This document shows, in pieces, positions 42,991 through 54,854 of a stretch of 64,000 bases of DNA; within the stretch, counting starts at the first letter, position 1; the number at the start of each line of letters is the position of its first letter. The stretch comes from Bombyx mori (taxonomy: Eukaryota; Arthropoda; Insecta; Lepidoptera; Bombycidae). A program made the translations under genes and the position numbers. The notes under the pieces were generated by a model. That model was not told the DNA's origin, ran no database searches, and saw nothing but the letters and a program-made list of their open reading frames with translations. The stretch spans positions 8,868,501 to 8,932,500 of the forward strand of contig NC_085126.1 of the NCBI RefSeq assembly GCF_030269925.1, given 5' to 3'.

Positions 42991-43536
42991 CTATTTTCGT
43001 TTGTAAAGCGTCGTCATTTTTAGAACTCTTTAATATACACATGCCTCACGCACAAGTATGAATAGGAGATTTGACTCGCGAATCTCACATAACAATAAAA
43101 TTCAAACAAGCTTTGTTAGCAAATTTATCACAGGCTTTGTTCGAAATGTCGTGAACCGTATGGCGGGTTCCGCATTATGAATGATAATCTGAAATATTAT
43201 CGTGACGAGAATATAAAACAAGATAATTTTTCATTTTTCATTAGATTTTCGTGTTAAGTGGTAAGGCTGGTAATGCAGATCATATGAATGTACATTGTTC
43301 TGTTGATATTTTCAGAGGAATCACATATTTAAAATGGTTGCTTGTGTTTGTACAGTATTTCTTCGAAAAAGTGGCGTAATAATATGGTAAGAGACCTCGT
43401 GGACGAAGCCCCAAGTGCTGGACTGATTGAGTGAAAACCCTTACCGAAACTCCACTTAACGGGTGCATGCGCCAAGCTTAAGTTGGCGAATTATGGAGAC
43501 CAGCTGTCAAGGCTTTAATAAACAAGGATTCCACAT

Positions 43537-43700
43537 CATAATCATTCTTCTGCTCTTCTCCCAGTCACCTGGGGTCGGCGCAACATGTTTTCTCCTTCCA
43601 TACTCCTCTATCATATACCATTCCTTCGCTCACACCCCTCTTACACATATTTCACGCAGTTCATCCACTTTTTCTCAGGTTTACCTCTTCCTCTATAATA
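43537..43700 (-). mobile_element. RTE-like LINE 3' fragment
   Basis: Reverse of the 3' part seen at 26164-26557 (CACCTGGGGTCGGCGCAACA). Confidence 0.7.
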
Positions 43701-43799
43701 AATAAGACCACATGACCACGAATACTCTGCCAAGAGGTACCGCCTATGATGTTGCTATAATAATCCTTTGACGGTGGCCGTCTCTACCTCCGACCCAGG

Positions 43800-44010
43800 C
43801 GATTGGACAAAACAAAATCATAACCCTAATGTCTTATCGGATCCTCCTGATGCACTGTCGGTGTTCAAAGCACTTCAAGCACCGGTCACCGTTCTTGGTC
43901 GACGTGCAAGCTAACCCATAGACCCAACTCACTGAGTTTCACCGCGGATTTTCTCAGTGGATTGCGTTTTCATCTCTCTCCATCAATGCTCTTGGGTAGT
44001 TTGTAGATAA
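43800..44010 (-). repeat. Dispersed repeat C
   Basis: Reverse copy, with CTCACTGAGTTTCACCGCGG against the 51.1-kb copy. Confidence 0.45.
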
Positions 44011-44107
44011 GACAGCTTTTATATGCAGCGGAGTCTTCGGCCTTACCTATCTCTGTTCGAAACGATCGAATAATAAATAAAATAAAACATCGAGTTGTTT
44101 TTGCTAA

Positions 44108-44157
44108 TACCAAATATAACGGACCTTTAATTGCAAATTCCGTTCACCTCTCGATTT
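44108..44157. repeat. MITE family A, right-end fragment
   Basis: GCTAATACCAAATATAACGG to CACCTCTCGAT, matching the right part of 300-609. Confidence 0.5.
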
Positions 44158-45637
44158 GATTATTTTTGCAGTTTTATTGAATACACCAACAAACAAATTA
44201 TTATGTTGTATCCTGGTAAATAATATATTTTATTTATTTAATATTCATAGCTATTGGATAGCCGCAAGAGATTGTATTAGATGCGTATTTAATCATTCAT
44301 TCATAATTTGTCACACACGAAAAACAATGATTATTCTTATACAGTACTTGTAAGACCAATCCGGTCCGCTTTGTTTGGCGATCTTTGATTTGACTTTCAT
44401 GTGATAGCTACCAAACTTGACAGGATTACTCACTAGGCTAATATCTGAAGATTTGTTAATTTTTTTCATCGAAATCGCTTCAGCCGTTTTGGAGTCGTCA
44501 AGAAACATACCCACGCCGATTTTTATATAGACGAGTATGATATTAAATATTCTTGTATGTATTAAATATTTCATTCTTTTGTTTAGAGCATTTATAATAA
44601 GCTTTTATAATAAAATATACTTCCACGTTTTAGTCTGTTTGTTTGTCATTTTATTTGTGTATGTGAGACAAAGGACCCTGCTCTCCCGAGGTCTAAATAG
44701 CAAAGTCTGAACTTAAAAGTCGAGGGAAAATAATGTGAATTTACTAAAAAAAATGTGGTAATATGCAGCTAGCTTAAAATCGAATTAAACACGATTAAAT
44801 ATCATAGCGAACTAGCAATTAAGTTCATTTTTCTTTAGCGCAGGATAATGTCTGATCCGGAGAGTAGAGCGTAATTATAGTATCTCTATATACCTATATT
44901 AATACGTGAAGCAAAAACTTTGTACCTCTTTTTACGAAAATTGCGCAGACGGAGGAGTATGAAATTTCCCACACTTATATGAGAATATAGAGAAGGAGTG
45001 CAGAACGCTAATTTGTTTTTAAATTATGCATTCATAATAAATTAAATCAATAAAAAGACATCACACACTAACATGTATTTGACACACACACATATATGTA
45101 TATACTCTTTGTTTATGTCAAACTTTTGTTATTGCTTAAGGTCTGTGGTCAAATTGAGAATAGGCTAATATTGTTTATCTATAATATTATTTGTCTATAA
45201 TGTACACTTGGCGAAATCTGTGATTATAGAAGTACCTATAATAAATAGTCTTTGACAATAGAACCATAATAATGTTCAAACTTACAATTTCAATTAATTA
45301 TAGTCGAATTTCGACTACTGCGGGACCACTAGTAATTACTACTTTGTCATCGGTCCTTGCCGCGTGTGGAAGTTTTCAAGATAATTGACCGTTTTGAAGT
45401 CAGTAAAAATGGCGTTCAAAATATGGTTTAAATACAGATATTCAATTCAATGCTGAAGGTCGCGTCTGGCTTGAATTTTTGATCATTTGATATAGCGCTT
45501 CTCCACGTCTTCCTGTCCTCAGAGGTCTAAATAGCACATACACACATACCAAGCACATATATGTGCGTACTAAGCTAATAAAAGCGTATTATAATTGTTT
45601 CTCAGATGGACGTCACGGCGTAAATTCTTTTTAATAT
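44158..45637. other. AT-rich intergenic DNA
   Basis: No gene. A possible LINE trace lies near 45460-45540. Confidence 0.3.
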
Positions 45638-46140
45638 GCTTTTATTAGCTTCAGACGTATGTATGTAACGGAATCTTTGAACATGATTTTGACCCCCTTC
45701 AAAACGTTGGGTTAACTCAAAATTTGATATACTTATTAAGGGCCGATGACAATTCAATATTAAGAAAAAATATTGAAAAAATTGAAATTCAACTAAAAAA
45801 TGAAAAATAAATAATAGTTTAAAAAACTAACAAAATACGATTTTATAGAAAATCCAACTAAAAAATAGAAAATAAATTTTAATAAATATGAATTCAAAAT
45901 AGTGTAAGAAAAAATGATTTTATTGTAAAACAGCGTGGGGTGCTTTTCAGGATATTAACAAAATAACCCTTCTACTCATATCTGTTCATAAAATATTTAT
46001 AACTACTGATACATCACGCTTTTTTTACAATAAAATAATTTTTTCTCACACTATTTTTAATTGAAATTTATTTAAAAAAAATTGTTGTATTTTCTATAAA
46101 AGCGTATTTTGTTAGTTTTTTTTAAATTATTATTTATTAG
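45638..46140. repeat. Dispersed repeat D, longest copy
   Basis: Shares TTCAGACGTATGTATGTAAC with 34507-34940 and includes an internal duplicated AACAGCGTGGGGTGC region. Confidence 0.6.
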
Positions 46141-46175
46141 AACTATAGAAATTGGGATAAAACAAAAAATATGTA

Positions 46176-46807
46176 CAGTCAAAACCGTTTACTGCGACAT
46201 CGTTTAGAACAACATGCCGGTTATAGTAACCTAGAACAAAGGTCCCGGCTGAATGCTATATGACCGCCTTATTTAAAACATTGCTTTATACGACATTGCT
46301 TATAACGACATACCTCATAAAACGACCACATTTAACAAATATTTCGGAGAATTAAATCTGTTAGAACGACCGGCTAAGCTTTATTGTAAACAATTTGGAT
46401 AGGTTCCACATTTGTCTTCAATGGCTATTAAAATCAGGAAAGAAAACAATAGGATTTAGTTTAGTCTAGGGTCTTTTCTAATTCTTAGAAACAAAACACG
46501 TGTATGCGGTAGAGTCAAAGCCCGCTTCTTCATATATCTTCAGTTAGTTTATTACTTATCTATACACAAGACGCACCAAAACTTTGTGGAGTTATTCGTA
46601 AAACTTTCAAAATGTCGCAAAGAAAAAGAAAACAAATTAATATTGAAGAAAAATCGCGTATTATGTAAATATATTTTTCTAATAATTCCCTATCGATTTG
46701 TTTGTACTTGCACGATACATATTAAACATCACCGGTTGTTACGACTATCGGTTTTTACGACTGAATATGAGCAGTCCCTTCGATGTCGTTATAACAGATT
46801 TTGACTG
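46176..46807 (+). mobile_element. pogo/Tigger-like element, internally deleted
   Basis: Ends CAGTCAAAACCGTTTACTGC and TATAACAGATTTTGACTG are inverted repeats flanked by TA. At 46612 an ATG opens MSQRKRKQINIEEKSRIM and then a stop. This matches the N-terminus of CENP-B/pogo-type transposases; the rest of the gene is gone. Confidence 0.75.
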
Positions 46808-47657
46808 TAGTTGATTAAGACATTACGACAACATTCCCACGTGCCTATGGACATATGACGCGGGATAAGGACCTGACCTAACCAACTGAACAGCGCAAAC
46901 CTTGCAGACGTCTCACTGCGCACAATCGATAATGTACCTTCGCTGGGTACTATATACCCTTGGGCGAAATTATATCAATATCTCATACAAAACTCTGACG
47001 TTTCACAATACAATTTAATAAGCGGGAATATCATGTAATTGAAAAATACAGACTATAAAAAGAATCTTTTTTTTTTAAAATTAGGTATGTTTAAATTCAA
47101 AATAAAATTCGAATCTGGTGTTTTTAGTGCGACTATAAAAGTATTTTTTGTTTTTAAATATATACATAGTATATATGTGATCAATCAAAATGTTAAAGTA
47201 ATTAAATAATAAAATTGAATTAGTTCTGCATTATTGTATGATAAAACGCGCAATATGTTTTTATAACACAAAGTGTATTTATTCAATGATTCTTCAAAAA
47301 AATTACTTACATTTTTATTCTAATTTGTTTCGTTCAAAGCGCTGTGTCCTTATGAGGCCAAAATAAATCCAAAATTTCATTCGATTTCTTATTAAGGTCG
47401 CGACACACGGTCGTCCGCGACGATGGCCCTTTCCAGACTACAACTCAGCACCATCACACGAGTGGATAGAGCTGCGACACTTATCGATCCTACACTAAAA
47501 CTTTTTATTTTTATATCGAGAGCAAAGAGTCTGTGTCGCAAGCCGATAGTTAACAATTTATTTGTTATTATTCGACACTAAGTTCATGTGACGCCTAGAT
47601 GGGTTATCTGAGGTTTTTCCACAGTGCACATTTGCAATAATTAGTTTCTGTCTGGTC
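46808..47657. other. AT-rich intergenic DNA, nothing recognised
   Basis: A short GC-richer patch at about 47395-47470 gives no convincing exon. Confidence 0.3.
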
Positions 47658-47792
47658 TGTTTAGTGCGAGTTTTTTAACGTTCTCGATAGCGTAAAAGTT
47701 AACTCAAATTTGTATGCAGTTGCAACGTTTGCCTACGTTTGCCGCTAGGGGCGCTGTTCCAACTGCAAACAAATTTGAATTAACTTTTACGG
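47658..47792. mobile_element. Palindromic MITE, family P
   Basis: Both arms and the GTTTGCCGCTAGGGGCGCTG centre are present; the right arm is shortened. Confidence 0.7.
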
Positions 47793-48059
47793 AGCACCAA
47801 TAAATAATGTTTCAAAATCGGGATATTTTTCCCTTTTGAGAGGTTCCGCTGCGTGCGCTGCGGAAACGGTTAAAGTTACGCTAAAATTATGTATGACAAA
47901 ATAGTTCCCCTTTAAAAGTTTAAAAAAAATCCGTGACAGCATATATTATGTCTATATGTTAAGGTTGACTCACTATAACGTTTTTTATGCTAACCAAATT
48001 TGTTCTAAAAGAAAGCATTATTTGTAAAAGTGTTTTTATAAAGATTATGTTAATCCCTA

Positions 48060-48331
48060 TCCAAACAAATACGTTATTCATTACAACATTGAAACACCCA
48101 AATCACTTCAAGATAGGCTTTGCAATTATAATTTTTTCTGGATTTCTCCAGGATCCCATCATCAAATCTTGATGATTACCGGACCATTCGGGAAGTCTAC
48201 CCTTTCGAACAAAAAAAAAAGAAAAAAGAATTATCAGAATCAGTTCAAGCATTATCGAGAAATCGGTGAACATACATAGATAAAAAAATATTGTCAAATT
48301 GATAACTTCCTCTTTTGAAGTCGGTTAAAAA
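48060..48331. repeat. LINE-like 3' fragment
   Basis: Ends CCTCTTTTGAAGTCGGTTAA as does 21120-21440. Confidence 0.4.
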
Positions 48332-48349
48332 GCGTGATACGTTTGGTAC

Positions 48350-48489
48350 CTTAAATAGCTCCTTAACATTCTCTATTATTCAAAAATATTTTCACTTTCT
48401 ACGTAAATGAAGAGGCGGGTAAAATTTAGCGTTATGCCCAAGTAACTACTATTCCACGCGGACGAAGTCCTGGGGCAAAAGCTAGTAAG
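48350..48489 (-). repeat. Dispersed repeat E, reverse partial copy
   Basis: CCACGCGGACGAAGTCCTGG to AAAAGCTAGT, reverse of 39349 onward. Confidence 0.5.
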
Positions 48490-49149
48490 ATAATATTTTA
48501 AAAGTGTGTAATAAAACAAAAAAATCCTTTATTTCAGCTAAAGTTTTTTCGTGTGTCCTTTAAAAATATCCAGAGAACAGCTCCAACGCGAGAACACGAG
48601 GGGCAAATCCACAAAGATAGTCTACAGCGTCAACGATACTTGTAGTGTGTATACTTCGCATATAGCTGTAGGTAAGCTATTCTTAGCATTAGCACAAAAA
48701 TTATATAGTTTTTATTAATTAAAACGCTTACGGACAAATTTCAACACCCTTGTCGTATTTTCACACCTTTAATTGACAACGTTCATCGCGGATACTGCGT
48801 CAATCATTTTAGCTTAGTACTTACAATATAGGGGGATAAAGTATGAAATTGCCGATTTTGACCAAAAAAATTAAAATTCGTTTTTTTTTTCATTCATTTA
48901 ATATATTTGAATGAAATGAAATGAATGAAATGCGTTTATTTCAGGCAACTTAAGCCCATAAAATTTCACATACAATTACATAACATCTAAATCAAAATAC
49001 AATACAATTGAAATTACAATTTATCAGAATAACTAAAAACAAAAACTAACAAAAATGAAACTAAATCAAAATTATTAAAATTGTAAACTACTAATATAAA
49101 ATTAAAATTAATAAAGGAACTAATACAATAAATAATGAAATAATGTTAA

Positions 49150-49478
49150 CTTATTTACCATTATTATCTATACATTGCTGCCACCTAATAGGAGGGGGAC
49201 ATTTATGCCTTTCCGATTGAACTCGGGTGATCTAGATTCTACAAACTGTGTGAAAGCATTCGGTACTGCCTCCTTTGAAGAAAACTTTTTATCACGTAGA
49301 AAATTGTCCAAATCACGAAAAAAATGCTAGTCCGTTGGAGCAAGGTCTGGTAAATACGGAGGGTGACGAATGGTTTCTAATTGCAGTTCCTGTAGAGATA
49401 AAACGGTTTCTCGTGCTGTATGAGGTCTCGCGTTATCATGGAGCAATAATGGTGAAGATCGATTCATGTGTCGGGGCT
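49150..49478 (-). mobile_element. mariner transposase remnant (second type)
   Basis: The minus frame reads [20 protein letters not shown], then PDLAPTD, then FFRDLDNFLRDKKFSSKEAV and FNRKGINV, with stops. It covers the last two catalytic Asp regions only. It differs from the 28.7-kb remnant. Confidence 0.8.
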
Positions 49479-49492
49479 TATTTATCTTTGTA

Positions 49493-49680
49493 ATTAAAGG
49501 TCCGTTTTATTTGGTATTAGTATCAACTATTCGATGTTTTTAATTGAACATCAATTAAGTTTACCTTATTTAAGTTTTTTTGTTATGATAGGTACTTATT
49601 TTTTCCAAATTTTAAGCTTTGAATGGCTCTCCTGTAAAGTTGTCGTTTAAACTAATTATCCTTTCACCCCTCGATATTAT
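49493..49680. repeat. MITE family A, rearranged ends
   Basis: One end in reverse (TTAAAGGTCCGTTTTATTTG) and one forward (TTTCACCCCTCGAT), brought close together. Confidence 0.5.
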
Positions 49681-49822
49681 ATCCGATTTTTCGAATCTAC
49701 AGTTTATTTTCTCACGGACGACAATCGTAGACAAACGAAAAAGAATTTTTAGTTAAATATCACAGATAGGACGACTGCTTCTTGTCGATGCGAACTGATT
49801 ATTAATTGGCCAACATTACATG

Positions 49823-49915
49823 GATGTGGATGTCTATGGGCTCCAGTAACCACTTAACACCAGGTGGGCTGTGAGCTCGTCTTACCCATCTATGCAATAA
49901 AAAAAAAAAAAAAAA
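49823..49915 (+). mobile_element. Bm1 SINE, 3' fragment
   Basis: Last 80 bp of Bm1 and a long poly(A). Confidence 0.8.
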
Positions 49916-50077
49916 CGCGCTATTTGATGTGATCGGCCTGTAATGCCGCTACAGATAAGACGGATCAATCGAGATCACCAATCTCTGGCATGGCAGCTCT
50001 GGTATATATCTCTGGTATAAGTTTAACAAATTTTTTGTAGAGCCCACGGGTAATATACGAGATTTTGGTAATAGTAT

Positions 50078-50462
50078 TGTTACACACTGGGGTTTGGCAT
50101 AAATAATATTCTACCGAAATACAAGTTTACACTGTATTAGCACTTAGAACAGTTAAAACACTTCACAAACACTTTAAAATTTTCAATTGGCTTCTTTCGC
50201 TTCGCTTCAGGTGATGCGTTTGCTGTTTCGCTTCGAGTAGTTCCGATTACTGACTGACTGCATGCCATCTCTACAACACTTTTATAGTCGAGACGAAATC
50301 CCTACAATCGTCGAGAATATTCCACAAAAGTCTAGTATTGTGCGTTTCCGCTATCTGACAAAAGATGGCCTTGTACTTCTCGAGCGTTCTAGATGCTACT
50401 AGATCCTTCGATATTCGTTCGACTATTCGGCGATAGATGGCGTTACTCTTACCGGCGTTGCA
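50078..50462 (-). mobile_element. Solo LTR, family L (copy 2), with 4-bp target duplication
   Basis: 385 bp bounded by TGTTAC and GTTGCA, flanked by GTAT at 50074-50077 and 50463-50466. A 4-bp duplication fits Ty3/gypsy-type integration. Confidence 0.75.
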
Positions 50463-50559
50463 GTATAGTAAGTCTTCTTAGGTATATTGTCATCATAAAC
50501 CCTTGCAGTTAAAGTGTCATTTTCTAATCGTTGTCTACAATCTTACCAGAGCTACGGAG

Positions 50560-50800
50560 TAACGCAAAGCAGCTGTCGCACTAGACGTCTCTCCCAATCC
50601 GCTTTCAGTGCTTTTAGGCACTCAAAGCACCGGTCACCGTTGTCGTCAAACTCGTTGAATGCGACGAAGAGTTTGATGTGAAACTTGGCCATAGATACAA
50701 CCCACTGAGTCTCTCACCAGATCTTCTCGGTGCGTCGCGATTCCAGGTCCGCTGGTAGATTCAGCGTAACACTGCTTTTTTTAGGGCCAGTGTCATCCCA
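50560..50800 (-). repeat. Dispersed repeat C
   Basis: Reverse copy with ACCCACTGAGTCTCTCACCA. Confidence 0.45.
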
Positions 50801-51007
50801 ACTGAGTCCCGTGAACTCACGTACCAGTCCGCGCGCGGTTGGAATTAGGCAGGGAAAAATATAAATGACGACAAAATCCCATTTCTCAAAACTACTCAAC
50901 ATAGTACTGGCTTGATCCTTAGATATTTGCTAAAATCTCAATATATCTTACAATTTTCCACCTTGAACTTAGAAACGTAATTTATTAAAACGCCTCATCG
51001 CGTTTTT

Positions 51008-51215
51008 TTTTTCTCCTACCTATGCTGATAGCCTTGAGAGGCTATTACAGCTTCACCCTAACATGTAGGTGAGTTCACGGGGCTCAAACCGGAGGTGTTG
51101 TTAACACTGACCCTAGCAAGAGTAGTGCTTCGCAGAATCTACCACCGGATCGGAAACGCGACCCCCTGAGAAGATCCGGCGAGAAACTCAGTGGGCTGCG
51201 TCTATGCTGGTGCTT
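51008..51215 (+). repeat. Dispersed repeat C
   Basis: Forward copy with CACGGGGCTCAAACCGGAGG and CGGCGAGAAACTCAGTGGGC. Confidence 0.5.
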
Positions 51216-52129
51216 CTGCACGTTACATCATTTGAAATTATGATCGAAATATTTCGTATCCTCTTTTTGGGTAGTGACAGCTTAGCGCGCTATTAATGGT
51301 CTCGTGAGAGGCGCACGGTAGACTGTAACTGCCTTAGCTAAAGCCATGGTTAGTCACGAGGTATAAACTAAAATTTTAAGTGACTTTAGCAAATCAACAT
51401 CGCTATCCGCTTGTTCTTGGGATTTTGGACTTTGAGAGATATGGCCGTACCACCCATTTTATAATGATACCGTATTCAAAACAAAGTAAGTTCGATTTAA
51501 TATCATTTAAGATCAGCTGCATAGTATGGTATCGATAAAATACATTCATATTGAACCACCCTATTTTCAGATGACGTGAATAGGGGTGAGCATGCGCGGG
51601 AAACCTTCCGCCATTTTGGCTAAGTTCGTAAGCGCTCGGGAAACGTCGGCTTACCCCGTGCAATAGGGTCAGCAAGAAGATTTGTGAAATCGTACGCCCC
51701 GGGTTATAGAAATATTAACTTTATGATGAACGCGATAGGAGTGATTGTTGTAGGCTTAGTGATGTTTTTGGGAAATGGTGCACCGGCGATACGCTCTTCC
51801 AATAAGGTGTATTCTCATGCTTGCGTCATTGAAGATATTTCGTCACGGAAAAATTTGCGTCTTTTTTTTTCGTTTTTAACGCGACACCAGCTGGTACAGA
51901 TACTTTCAAAAAAAGAAAACTTAGCTTTTCTCTTAAAATAATTTAATAAGTTTTTATTTTTTATTGCATATTTCACAGCAATATATTTATTTATGTAAAT
52001 GTCGCTTACAAATTTCAAATGAAGTCGACTTATCAATTTCATTCAAATAACGTCTCTAATATTATTCGAACGGCAACGCATAACATGAGGTCGTTTAATG
52101 AATATTATTGCTCAATTATCAAAATACTA
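51216..52129. other. Intergenic DNA with a possible signal-peptide frame
   Basis: A plus-strand frame from 51723 begins MMNAIGVIVVGLVMFLGNGA and runs to 51941. There is no known family and no second exon could be tied to it. Confidence 0.25.
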
Positions 52130-52390
52130 CCTGGAGCCATTGCGGTCCACAGTGCGTTTCTAGAGGTATTTTTTGCCACGTACCATCCGGCTATGGAATG
52201 AGCTCCCCTCCACGGTGTTTTCCGAGCGCTATGACATTTCCTTCTTCAAACGAGGCTTGTGGAGAATATTAAGCGGTAGGCAGCGGCTTGGCTCTGCCCT
52301 TGGCATTGCTGAAGTCCATGGGCGACGGTAACCACTCACCATCAGGTGGGCCGTATGCTCGTCTGCCTACAAAGGCAATAAAAAAAATCT
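52130..52390 (+). mobile_element. CR1/Jockey-like LINE 3' end (best copy)
   Basis: The frame reads RTIRLWNELPSTVFSERYDI, then FFKRGLWRILSGRQRLG, then GIAEVHGRR and a stop, followed by a 3' UTR of about 60 bp ending GGCAATAAAAAAA. It defines the family whose tails recur nine times in the window. Confidence 0.8.
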
Positions 52391-52993
52391 AATATGGCAC
52401 CAATATCTCAGAATTTAGATCTATTTTCAGGATTAACTCTTTCTTTTTTGTCTATAGCACAAATCGTGTTAACACTGAACCGTAATTAAAAAATAGATTA
52501 TAATAATAATTATATATATTATATGTATTTTTATTTCGACTTATTTTCAAATTTATTATTTAATTATTATTATTTTCAATTGGAAAAATTAGTCGATTGA
52601 CATATAAAAACATGATACTTAACCATATTAGATATAGATTTTGAAAACCAAACGCAGCCCAAATTCATCATCAAATTTGATGAGCGATTTTGAACTTTAC
52701 GACTAGGCTGGTAAGCGAGAGGAGAATCGCGAATAAATGGAGCCTTATATGACCACTTACTCCCCACTAGAGGTACCCAAGACGCCATGAATATAACGTT
52801 GATTATAGATCAAACAAGGGCTCATTGGCGTTCTCTTGATCTTGACGATTTGGCCACATGCCAACAGACGAAGGTCGGACGTGCATTGCGCCAATATCTT
52901 GGCCACACAGCTGGACATATCTATATGACCAATTTACTAATTTTGTTAATATTAAACAATAAAAACTAGCACAAATTTTCCCATTAAACACAT

Positions 52994-53185
52994 TTCTGGC
53001 GTGAAGCAGTAATGTGTTTTGGTTTGAAGGGGGGCAGCCGTTATAACTATACTTGAGACCTTAGAACTTATATCTATATAGGTGGGTGGCGCATTTACGT
53101 TGTGGATTTCTATGGGCTCCAGTAACCACTTAAGACCCGGTGAGCTGTGAGCTCATCCACCCATCTAAGCAATAAAAATATAAAA
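52994..53185 (+). mobile_element. Bm1 SINE, 5'-truncated
   Basis: Starts at CTGGCGTGAAGCAGTAATG; body and tail present. Confidence 0.8.
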
Positions 53186-53212
53186 AATAAAATAAAAATT
53201 AAATTAATTTAT

Positions 53213-53460
53213 TACTAGTGGTATGAGGTCTTGTGAGTCCGTACGGATAGGTACCACAACCCCGCCTATTTCTGCCGTGAACCAGTAATGCGTTTCGGTT
53301 TGAAGGATGGGGCAGCCGTTGTACTGTTAAAACTGAGACCTTGAATCTCATGTTCTGAGATGGGTGGCGATATTTACGTTATAGATGTCTATGGGCTACG
53401 GTAACCACTTAACACCAGGTGGACCGTGAGCTCGGCCACACATCTAAGCAATAAAAAATA
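53213..53460 (+). mobile_element. Bm1 SINE, 5'-truncated
   Basis: Follows the previous Bm1 copy after 27 bp in the same orientation. Confidence 0.8.
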
Positions 53461-53470
53461 ACCAACATAC

Positions 53471-54330
53471 CGAGGGGGTGAAAGCTATGCGGTTTAAACG
53501 AACTTTTTGTAACTTTACATGAGAGTTTACAAATATATGAATCTTCAATGGTTTTTACGTATGTTCCGTTATAACTACAGAACCATGCATTCGATTGACT
53601 TGAAACTTGGTATCCATGTAGAAAATACATGCACTTAATGGATAGGCTAATATTTATATGAGTTTTGGACTCCTTATACCAGTTGCGGGGGCGTTAATGA
53701 TGAGAATCTTTGTGGGGGTGAGAAATAATGATGTTAATCTTAAATGCCCAGCGAAGCGGACGGGCACAACTAGTACTAATATATAAATCTACAGTGGTTT
53801 TTACGGATGTTCCGTTATAACTACTGAACCATGCACCCGATTGACTTGAAACTTGGTATACATGTACAAAATACATGTACTTAATGGATAGGCTAATATT
53901 TATATGAGTTTTGGACTCCTTATACCAGTTGCGGGGGCGTTAATGATGAGAATCTTTGTGGGGGTGAGAAATAATGATGTTAATCTTAAATGCCCAGAGA
54001 AGCGGACGGGCACAACTAGTACTAATATATAAATCTACAGTGGTTTTTACGGATGTTCCGTTATAACTACTGAACCATGCACCCGATTGACTTGAAACTT
54101 GGTATACATGTACAAAATACATGTACTTAATGGATAGGCTAATATTTATATGAGCGTTGGACTCCCTAATGATAATGACAATAAATTTAATAATGTTAAT
54201 TTTAAATGCGCACCGAAGCGGGCGAGTACGGTTAGTAGGTACCAAATAAAAACGGCCCTTTAATTACATAAACTAACGTCGCGTGTTAAGAGAAATGTCG
54301 TTTAAGCCAGATATTCTTTCACTGTTCGAT
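53471..54330. mobile_element. MITE family A split by a tandem array
   Basis: Left end CGAGGGGGTGAAAGCTATG at 53471 and right end TTTAAGCCAGATATTC..CGAT at 54330 match 300-609. The middle is replaced by the 246-bp array. Confidence 0.6.
53531..54236. repeat. 246-bp tandem array, about 2.8 units, helentron-like
   Basis: TTTACGGATGTTCCG-type blocks recur at 53554, 53800 and 54046, exactly 246 bp apart. Each unit starts near ACTAATATATAAATC and the complete ones end GACGGGCACAACTAGT, a short GC stem plus CTAGT. The helentron reading is inference. Confidence 0.75.
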
Positions 54331-54439
54331 ATATTCACGGTGTGATTGATTTCCAAGAAGAAAGTAGTCGTGTAATGCAATTTGAACTCGCAATAATTTA
54401 GTTCCTAGTGGTGGATTGTGAGCTTGCACAAGCAGACCT

Positions 54440-54684
54440 CTGGTGGTAGGACCTCTTGTGAGTCCGCGCGGGTAGGCACCATCGCCCTGCCTATTTCTGC
54501 CGTGAAGCAGTAATGCGTTTCGGTTTGAAGAGTGGAGCAGCCGTTGTAACTATACTGAGACCTTAGAACTCATATCCCAATGTGGGCGGCGGCATTTTCG
54601 TGGTAGATATCTATGGGCTCAGGTAACCACCTTAACACCAGGTGGGCTGTGAGCTCGTCCACCCGTCTAAGCAATAAAAAAAAA
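54440..54684 (+). mobile_element. Bm1 SINE, 5'-truncated
   Basis: Body, tail and poly(A) complete. Confidence 0.85.
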
Positions 54685-54854
54685 GATACCACTATCCCAC
54701 CCGCTCCTACCGTAACGCGGTTATGCGTTGGGTTTGTGATTAGGACGACTTATCGGTAGTAGCAGTCGGGTTTGGAACGCCCGCCAAATCTAAAGCAGCC
54801 ACAAAACCCTTAGCGCAGTGCCGTTCTAATTAGCCGCAATTTAAGACAAGATAA

